In this document: piece after piece, positions 56,617 through 64,000 of the stretch
Numbering within the stretch: position 1 is the first letter of the stretch
How the letters are laid out: each line of letters starts with the position of its first letter
Assembly: GCA_900073065.1 (NCBI GenBank)
Contig: FJOG01000002.1
Span: 3,264,160 to 3,328,159, forward strand
Source of the DNA: Phialocephala subalpina
Taxonomy: Eukaryota > Ascomycota > Leotiomycetes > Helotiales > Mollisiaceae
DNA length: 64,000 nt
Direction: 5' to 3'
Program-made: the position numbers and the translations under genes
Notes under the pieces: model-generated
What the model saw: the letters and a program-made list of their open reading frames with translations, nothing else
Told to the model about the DNA's origin: nothing
Databases searched by the model: none

Positions 56617-58019
56617 ATGGGAATCCACAATCCTCTCCCGTCGTCTATGGCGTGTAAGCACTCGCAGACAGCTCTACTCTCTTAAGAACGACCAACTGAC
56701 AGCCTTGACAGCGGAATGTAAAAAGTGCGGCAAGATTCTAGCTTCGTTCGTCGACCCTCGACAAGCCTTTGGACCAGACAAGATCATTCCTCCCCAGATT
56801 CTCGCAAACGCAAAGGTACTTTCCTCCATGTCCATCCCTCCCTCACTCCTCAGCCCCGCAGAACACAACTAACCGGAACCCCAGGGTCTCGCAATCCTCA
56901 CAGTCATCAAAGCAGGTTTCCTCGGCTCAGCACGCTACGGAAACGGCGTAGTCGTCGCCCGCCTCGCAGACGGCACCTGGTCTGCTCCTTCAGCAATCGG
57001 CACCGGCGGCGCCGGATTTGGCGGCCAAATCGGTTTCGAGCTCACGGACTTTGTATTCATCCTCAACGACGCAGCTGCAGTACGAACATTCTCACAAGCA
57101 GGATCTTTGACATTGGGTGGAAATGTGTCCATAGCTGCTGGACCGGTGGGACGGAATGCCGAGGCGGCAGGAGCGGCGAGCATGAAGGGCGTTGCGGGGA
57201 TTTTCAGCTACAGTAAGACGAAGGGACTTTTTGCTGGTGTGAGTTTGGAAGGATCTGCGATTATTGAGAGGAGGGATGCGAACGAGAAGCTTTATGGGAG
57301 GAGGTTTACGGCCGCGGAGTTGTTGACGGGTGCTGTGAGGCCTCCGCCTGCGGCACAGCCTTTGATGAATATCCTGAACTCGAGAGTCTTCGCGGGAATC
57401 GGACTTAGCGACGATGCGACGTACAACGATATCCCGGTCTACGATGACAGACATGATGATGTTGTCTGGGAGGGAAGAAGAGGAAGTGCGTTTGGTGAGG
57501 GGGTGAGGAGAGATCGTACTGGAAGTGTGAATTCTGGGGACAATGACTATGTGTACCAGGATAGGCCGAAGAGAGCGAGTACTTGGGCAGATGATATCTA
57601 CGACCGTACACCAACAGGAAGCTCATCACGAATCAATAGCTTTGGAACAGGCGCTGGCCGCGGTCGTGGTGGGTTTGACGATGACTATACCTATCAGGAC
57701 AGTCCAAGAAGCCCGACAGGAAGTGGGAAGGTCGGTCCAGGACGACCAGCGGCACCGAAGCCTCTTTTCCAAAGCAAGACCGGGACTTTGAGGCAGAATG
57801 AGGCGGTAGCGTTGTTCACATTTGATGCAGACCAGCCAGGTGATCTGGGCTTTAAGAAGGGCGATATCATTACAGTAACGAAGAAGACTGAGAGTACGAA
57901 CGATTGGTGGTATGTATCACCCATCATGTGCGAAATAGAGACTGACATTGACCAGGACTGGAATCATCGGTACTCGAACTGGCATTTTCCCAGCCAACTA
58001 CGTGGAAATGAAGAAGTAA
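56617..58019 (+). CDS. SYLF-SH3 protein (Ysc84/Lsb3 type)
   Basis: Four exons: 56617-56653, 56712-56815, 56885-57909 and 57956-58019, giving 409 residues. Splicing gives MGIHNPLPSSMASECKKCGK, the family start. The SYLF lipid/actin-binding domain covers about residues 15-230 (SFVDPRQAFGPDKIIPPQIL, GTGGAGFGGQIGFELTDFVF). A Gly/Arg/Asp-rich linker follows. The C-terminal SH3 domain runs from EAVALFTFDADQPGDLGF to NDWWTGIIGTRTGIFPANYV and ends VEMKK. Family members bind F-actin at cortical patches and recruit Las17/WASP partners in endocytosis. The last exon of 64 nt is essential for the SH3 fold. Confidence 0.92.
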
Positions 58020-58857
58020 CCACACTCTCCCAACCTGTCTCGAACAATATTACACAATACGAGCAAAATATCTATCCACTTCCGTCGAATTTCTTTCTCG
58101 GCTCTCTTTTGCAGTCTATCTTATACCAGTTTTCAGCGGGGCTTGCTTTCTGCTATGGCGACAGCGTTCACTTTGATCTCGAAGTCCTTCATGTCTTGGA
58201 ACTTTGGTGAAGAAAAAAGAAGAGTGGAAAGAGTGAAGAAAGATGGCTTGGAGCAGGAGCATTGGGAGTTTGGGCTATGTTGGTCTGCCAGATAGGGAGG
58301 ATCTGAAGTGAGAGTTTGGAAGTATATATTCTTTGTAAATATGAATTAAAAGCTTATTTTCAATCAACAATGCACCTTCGTGACCTAGACAGATCTTTCC
58401 CAATCAGATGCAAATATTAGGCTTTTTCGGTGGTACAATTAGCTCTAGCTAGTGCGTATATCTGAGCACTTCAACTCACTCAATGTCCTCGTGTCCCACA
58501 CATATCAACCTTTCTTTCCCTGGGCAATCTTTCTTCCTCGCTTCCCCTATCACAAATACCCGAGACGTTTAACTGTTCTGTGCAACCTAAAGCTGCACAT
58601 CTCGAATCCTCTCCATTCCTGTCAACTCGAGGCACGTACACATTCCCACACCTCTACCATTTCTGCAGACAAAGAACCTCCTTCAAGCTCAGCCTCACCT
58701 TCAAACTCCAACACTGACTCATATCTCCAGGCAGTCCCACGTGACCCGTTCTCAACTTCCTCCCTCCAACATCCTTCATACCTTCAACCTCTTCACCTCT
58801 CATCACCCTCACCAGATCTTCCTGCCACCATCTTTCCAAAAACCAACGACATCCAAG
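58020..58857. other. Intergenic, leader of the NUDIX gene
   Basis: 838 bp. From about 58460 the strand is C/T-rich and resembles a long 5' untranslated leader; frames there are Pro/Ser noise. Confidence 0.4.
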
Positions 58858-59472
58858 ATGTCCACCCCAGACCTCCCACCAATAAATGACCGCTCCTACG
58901 GCGTCATTCCCCTCCGCCTCCTCCCCACATCAACAACCACCAAACCCTCTACAACAAACACACACCTCCTCCTTATCTCCCAAAAGACCCTTCCACCCCC
59001 AAACCACCCGCCCGGTCAACCAGTGCCTACATTTTGGTGTTTCCCCAAAGGTCATCCTGAGAAAGGTGATGGGCCGATTGAACACACTGCTGTTAGGGAG
59101 TTGGAGGAGGAGACTAGTCTGCGGATCTCTGTATCGGACCTAATTCCTCTTTACGAGTACGTCTATTCCCAAATATTATACACCACTAAAGCTAAAAAAT
59201 CCGATAGCAAAGAAGGAAACGAGATCCACCTCAAAGAAAGATACACAAACCCCATCCGTCGAAAAGGGAAAGAAGTCACGTACTTCCTTGGCCTGGTACC
59301 GGAAGGGCAGGAAATAAAGTTACAAGAGAAAGAGGTCGCGGATGCGAGGTGGGTTAGTTGGGATGAGGCGATAGGGTTGATTACATTTGAGGAGTGTCGG
59401 AGTATGTTGGGTGTTGTGCGGGAGGCTTTGGATTCTGGCGAGGGGGAGGGAAAGGTTAGGGAGAAGATTTGA
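58858..59472 (+). CDS. NUDIX hydrolase (Ap4A/dinucleotide polyphosphate type)
   Basis: Single exon, 204 residues from the first ATG with family homology (MSTPDLPPINDRSYGVIPLR). The NUDIX box is GHPEKGD-x-PIEHTAVRELEEET at about residues 65-88, with the REL-x-EE metal-binding glutamates intact. Upstream WCFPKGH is typical of asymmetric Ap4A-type hydrolases. A later YFLGLVPEG and the WVSWDEAIGL helix complete the fold. It hydrolyses nucleoside diphosphates linked to another group; the exact substrate cannot be told. A longer upstream frame lacks homology and is taken as leader. Confidence 0.88.
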   Translation: MSTPDLPPINDRSYGVIPLRLLPTSTTTKPSTTNTHLLLISQKTLPPPNHPPGQPVPTFWCFPKGHPEKGDGPIEHTAVRELEEETSLRISVSDLIPLYEYVYSQILYTTKAKKSDSKEGNEIHLKERYTNPIRRKGKEVTYFLGLVPEGQEIKLQEKEVADARWVSWDEAIGLITFEECRSMLGVVREALDSGEGEGKVREKI

Positions 59473-60253
59473 ATGAGTATTCTTTCAAGGTCTCGGTCCA
59501 GAGGAGACGAGACAATAAATCCATATCAATTTCACGCAAAAACAAGCCATTAACCTCGTCTCCAATCCATCTCTCATCCAAACTCCCCCTTTCCTTTCCC
59601 TTCCCCTCATCCATCTTCCACCCTCAAATTCCCCCTAACCTTTCGCTTACACCATCCCCACCCTCTCCACCTCTCTCACCCGCCTCACGATCTATCCATA
59701 CAGATCTAAATAAGCAGAAAATTTCTACTGCCAACAGAAAACACTAGCTTCTGAATCACTAGAACTAGTTACCAATCCGCCCAGGCTAGTAATAGCCATT
59801 CGAATTGTGTGGATTGTGTCTCCTCCCTCCTCCTCCCCCATCACCAACGACGAGAAAGTAAACCCCTTCCACGATTAGGGTTTCTTAAAACGGCACTCCA
59901 CGTGATGCCGGTGGTTCTTTTGTCCTTTGTCTTTTTCCTTCTTTTTTTTTTAATCTCTTTTAGTTCCTTACACTGGTAAAGTTTTGTGTTTGCGAGTGAG
60001 TTTCGTATTCAGAGTTTCGAGGGTTGAAGGGAGGGAAAGGGAAAGGAAAGGGGATTTTTACCCGAGAGAATCAGTAGAGGGGAGGTTGACAGCTGCCTGA
60101 TGCTAGGACATTCAGCTGCAAACGAAAGCACCGAGTAATAAGAAATACAATTTCAAATGCTAGCAACAAGCACCCGCTCTCTTTCCCACAACCCAAAACG
60201 ACGAAACCGCCTCCTCTCACCTCTCTCTTTTTGATATCCAAAGTCTCCTTGCT
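59473..60253. other. Intergenic, no gene seen
   Basis: 781 bp between convergent genes. It includes pyrimidine-rich stretches and a T run at 59943-59953. Confidence 0.4.
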
Positions 60254-63200
60254 CTAAGGGGGTGGCGTCGGAGTTTCAATTCCTTGCCCCGCCGCCCTAA
60301 TCGCCATCCTCCTCCTCTGATTCCTCGCTCTCCTCCTCCTCCTCAACTCCGCTGCCTCAACCTGTGGCAAGAATCTGCTTTCTTGAAGGTCTCTCCTTTG
60401 ATCTACATCGTACACAGATCGATAATGAGGATCAAGCGGATTTGAGTTACGTTCGACAGACGCCATGTAGCGGTTTCCGAGTTCACGACCTGAGAGGGAC
60501 ATTAGTGAGTAAAACCGGAGGCGAAATGGAGGTATATTCTATTTGGGATGAGAGTGGACGGGTTCCATTATGTTTTTGAGAGAAAGCAGGGGATAATGGG
60601 TTGAGAATAAAGGAGTCAACGCTTACCAATAGCCCTCCACCCGCTTCGCCCTAATATCTGGTCTCCACCTTGAAGTTGAGCAGCAGTGAAGCTTACACCT
60701 CGGGGCCTCCTATAATCCTCGTCCCCCGGTGGCAACGATGCCTCTAGGTCATTCAAATCAAATGCTGTCTGTACCTACACCACGAAAGCCAGCCATTATT
60801 CCACGTTCATGCAGATACGTGACCATGCCAGCATTTCCCATCATCTTCCACTTGAGATGAAGACACTTGCTTGATACCCAAAACAAAGCTCAGGGGAGGA
60901 GAAATACTCACAGCAGGCTCCAAAGACCTCATTGTATTCAATTCACCTGGTTCAAACATCACTGCATTCCATTGAATAGGATGCATCGCGTATTCTGCAG
61001 CCAACATGTTTTCCCTCATCCAATACTGAACCGCAATCTTATCCTGATACACAGTCCCCCGATTATCGGTGTAGGCAGGGCCTCTCACGAGCCTGCTCTG
61101 ATCTTTGGATGGAATGTTGTACATTGCTGCCACAAATAGATCCTTATGCTTGTCATCTCTCGTTTCGAAATCTCCCGCTCGACCGCGAGGAGGTGGACCG
61201 GTCGTTTTTGGAAAAAGAAGTTCCGCGCGACGATGAGCGAATGTGTTGTGGGCAAAGATATTAGTAGGACCTGAACCTGGAACGTTTGGATTGTAGGGAG
61301 GATCAAATTCCAAAGGAGGCAGCGCGACGAGGTCCCAGTTGAGCTTCGCCATGGAGCCGCACTCTTTGCACGAGTGCGTGTAGCGACTCTCCATGTCCCA
61401 GTATTTGAAGATACAAGTTGTGTGGTAAATATGGCCACAGTGAAGTACCGTCACGGTGTACGCAAGAGGCGAGTTGGCATCAAAGGCCTTGTTCATCCCG
61501 TCTCTTGGAAGCCCAGGAGTTGGAGGTGGTATTGAAGGGCCTGGATATCCACCGAAAGGAAGCCGACAGAGGAAACATCCAAACCCTGACTGAGTGGCAA
61601 GATCGTAGGGCTGGAGATCGAAGAGTTTTGGACCAAGCGTGAAATAGTCCGTAGGGTGACCTCTTTGGTTAGCAAGTGGAGCTGGTTGCGTCCGTTGTAG
61701 GAATAGTGGGACGGCAGCCCCGAGCCAGGCACCTCCGGGTTGCGAACTATCGTACATTTGATACATTTGTCTCCTGAGGTGATGTTAGCATGAGGATCAA
61801 CCTCCAAACTACATCGTTCTTGTCCATTGTCTTATCTGCCTGCGCAGAGAGTTTTCAAAGACCATAATTCTGCAGCGAATATAAATGAAGTACTCGAACT
61901 TACCAAGGTCGATGACCAGGACTCCAATCCTTGAAAAGACGCCAATTCCTCCGCTGCCGGTTCACGAAAGAAACATCTTGAAGCAGCTTCAGAATTGTAT
62001 TATCATGACTGCCCCCATGCATTGAGTCCAATTCATCAACGGTGCGTGGGCCTTGTACAACGTTCTCCTCATCCAACAGTGAAATCTGCTTGTTGATGAG
62101 CTTATCATCCACATGTTCAACACTCAATAACCTCTCGAATGTGTTTTCCTTGTCGAGAAGGTCGAGAACAAGGCGTTCAAAAGGATTCTGGCGCATGGTT
62201 GCATCCATTTGCTACGAACGATTAGTCAAGATACACTTTCCTTTGCAAGTGCAATTTACATCTTGTATCGCCCTCATTAGCTGCAAATGAGCCATACTAA
62301 TATTAGCTTGGGCGACATCGTCGTTAGACATAGGGGTGTTTGCAACCTGCGCAGCTTGAGCCATTGCCACGACTGGCCCAATGGGCACTTTGGTTGTATC
62401 GAACATTTGCTGTAGCGCACCATCAATGATGGACCTTGATCTTTTGATCCAATCTAAATCCCATCTGTGAGGATCGGTTCTCTTATGCGGAAATTCTACC
62501 GGATCGAGCTCCTGAGTATTTTGATGCTCCAGTTCTAGCAGCGATCTGCTAATACAGTACAAGTCGACGAAATGACCAAATCGTTCGAACAAGAAAAGGT
62601 TGGGCGAATTCGGGTCAGTATCGAGTTGGGTCAAACCTGGGAAGTGCAAACATCTTATGAGAAGTCTTCTGAATTGCCAATCCCAATGGATATCGGGACT
62701 TCGCGTGGGGTTAGCCGGTGGCCCTCCAACATTCCACCCCGTGAAGGCTGGAAGTGCAGCCAGAGGAGGTTGCCTGTGGTCAAGAAATCGGTCCAATCTC
62801 TTTAACGAGTTAGCTCCATACCCTAGAGAACATATAGAGTTAGTAACGGTCTGTTCAAGATTGCTTGCAAGAGTCGAAGATCGTATGATTAGAATCAACG
62901 GCGGTTCCATTCGAGAGCGGAGGTAATGGCAGTGGATGATCTTACAATAAGACAGCAACTTCTCGACATTTTGCCGGCCCTGGTCGTTCACAGCCAGATT
63001 CCCAAGATATTGTTCAAGGGCGGCAATAAACGTTGCATCCGCGTTTCTGACATATCCATCTGGGTGGGTGTGCATGCGGTCGACAAGTATTTTTGAACCT
63101 GCTTTTAAGTTTATGTCGGCCAGAGGTAATATATAATTATCATTGACATCGTTGAAGGCGTCATCTAGCCTTGATACATTGGGGTCGCGAGACCGAGGAT

Positions 63201-63291
63201 CGGCATGAAGTTGTACTGTGAGCTGGTCGAGGCTGTTGAGCAAGTCTCCGTGTCGAGTCGAGAATACTGTTGGCCGCCATGGAGCCGCCAT
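60254..63291 (-). CDS. RING-type zinc finger protein, six exons
   Basis: Exons 63291-62946, 62822-62260, 62211-61904, 61773-60912, 60774-60627 and 60489-60254, all phases consistent, giving 820 residues. The start MAAPWRPTVFSTRHGDLLNS is the first ATG giving a continuous product. The N-terminal ~400 residues are helical with no recognised domain. A RING-H2-like finger lies near residues 455-540: GCFLC, a ~35-residue loop, LHCGHIYHTTC and HSCKECG. The C-terminus is very basic (AAELRRRRRARNQRRRMAIR). RING proteins are usually E3 ubiquitin ligases; activity here is inferred. Substrate and location are unknown. Confidence 0.8.
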
Positions 63292-64000
63292 TTGAACCGA
63301 TTTTCGACGAGCTAATATTCGAATATTCGTGCGAAACCGGGGAATCAATCGATACTACTCGTCTATCGAACCTCAAGATAGACCTCTCCTAAGTATGGGA
63401 CAAAGAAATCTCGAGGTTCCGAATCCGGTGCTGTTGACGTTGAAAGCATTGCGCCGGATTGGGACGACGAAGCGATCGCGACCGAACAATTGCATTCGGA
63501 ATTGGCGACTCCCGTTTGGAGACCAGAAAAGCAGGCATGGCAGAACTTGAGGTCGAAATTGAGGAACATGATGAAATGCGAAGTCATGTTGCGTGTACTA
63601 CGCTGAAGAGGGTCGCATTATGATGCGGGAATAGTTGAGATGAAGAGGAGAGGAATGTTGTTTTGAGTTGCGGAAAACCAAACTTTGGGCAAAGAATGAA
63701 GGACAGGAACGAGCGAGCGAACGCAAAAGTCAGGGGATTGGTGGTTGAGCTCAATCGTGCTGGCTCTTTCCTCTCCTGCTTATATCCAATCGAGTACATG
63801 AAAATCTCGAGAACATTAACAAAGGCTACAATCCAATCAAGCGACACAAATATCTCGGCCGCTCGATAGCCGCTCAGCAAAGCAGTCGTGATAGCGTACC
63901 GGTATCGCTACTGCAGTAATTGCAGAGCAGGATGACTATCCTCCGGCAACGCTCTGATGGGAAGTGCAGACTATACCGTGTCCGACACGACCGCCCAACT
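63292..64000. other. Upstream region with one start-less open frame
   Basis: 709 bp to the window edge. On the plus strand, 63382-63606 stays open (75 codons) with an acidic, coding-like segment (SIAPDWDDEAIATEQLHSEL, then TPVWRPEKQAWQNLRSKL), but it follows a TAG and has no ATG near its start. It may be a last exon or a relic of a neighbouring gene. Confidence 0.3.

Noticed and set aside
1..64000. tRNA, rRNA genes and CRISPR-like arrays
   Set aside because: I looked for cloverleaf signatures and regularly spaced direct repeats and found none convincing by eye; a covariance-model scan would be decisive.

Overview
The window is nuclear DNA of a filamentous ascomycete (Pezizomycotina). The evidence is short spliceosomal introns of about 45-110 nt with CTAAC/CTGAC-type branch sites, and fungal families such as Zn2Cys6 regulators, HET proteins, SYLF-SH3 and Rsc9. 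Gene-rich DNA is interrupted by very AT-rich blocks that look like transposons decayed by RIP (repeat-induced point mutation). A Leotiomycete-like fungus is my best guess, but the class is not proven by the sequence. I rebuilt exon structures by hand from splice signals and protein continuity, so the gene coordinates below are spliced models.

Bases 1-10,000 hold a signalling/self-recognition group. It contains a left-truncated NACHT-ankyrin-ZZ gene with an in-frame stop. Next is a 1,421-residue zinc-finger/NB-ARC/TPR gene on the minus strand. Head-to-head with it across 634 bp is a four-exon DUF7580-like gene. A short element with 40-bp inverted repeats follows at 10,016-10,184. Bases 10,500-17,500 hold core genes: 3-phosphoglycerate dehydrogenase, a glyoxalase I with a probable alternative mitochondrial leader, an unclear small membrane-protein locus, and a LAMTOR2-like roadblock protein.

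Bases 17,500-31,500 are accessory and decayed. They hold an AT-rich block with a small inverted-repeat element, a C-terminal remnant of a 2-oxoglutarate oxygenase, and an intact Zn2Cys6 regulator. Also here are an 819-bp terminal-inverted-repeat (TIR) element with TA flanks, a truncated HET-like gene, a frameshifted GNAT gene, a glyoxal-oxidase remnant with a Trp-to-stop change, and a Ser/Thr-rich membrane protein with a frame break. A second TIR element encloses an 856-bp assembly gap.

Bases 31,800-64,000 return to mostly intact genes: a secreted GH28 pectinase, chromatin remodeller Rsc9, a cysteine-rich secreted protein with a likely GC-AG intron, and a Rec114-like candidate. These are followed by two low-complexity nuclear-type proteins, a frameshifted basic/acidic protein, MsrB, an ArfGAP with a GC-AG intron, SNARE Sft1, a SYLF-SH3 actin-patch protein, a NUDIX hydrolase and a six-exon RING protein. 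No tRNA, rRNA or CRISPR array was recognised.

The observation most worth follow-up is the head-to-head NB-ARC/DUF7580 pair inside a region with two other incompatibility-type genes. It resembles the NLR-effector gene pairs of fungal programmed cell death, but the functional link is inference.
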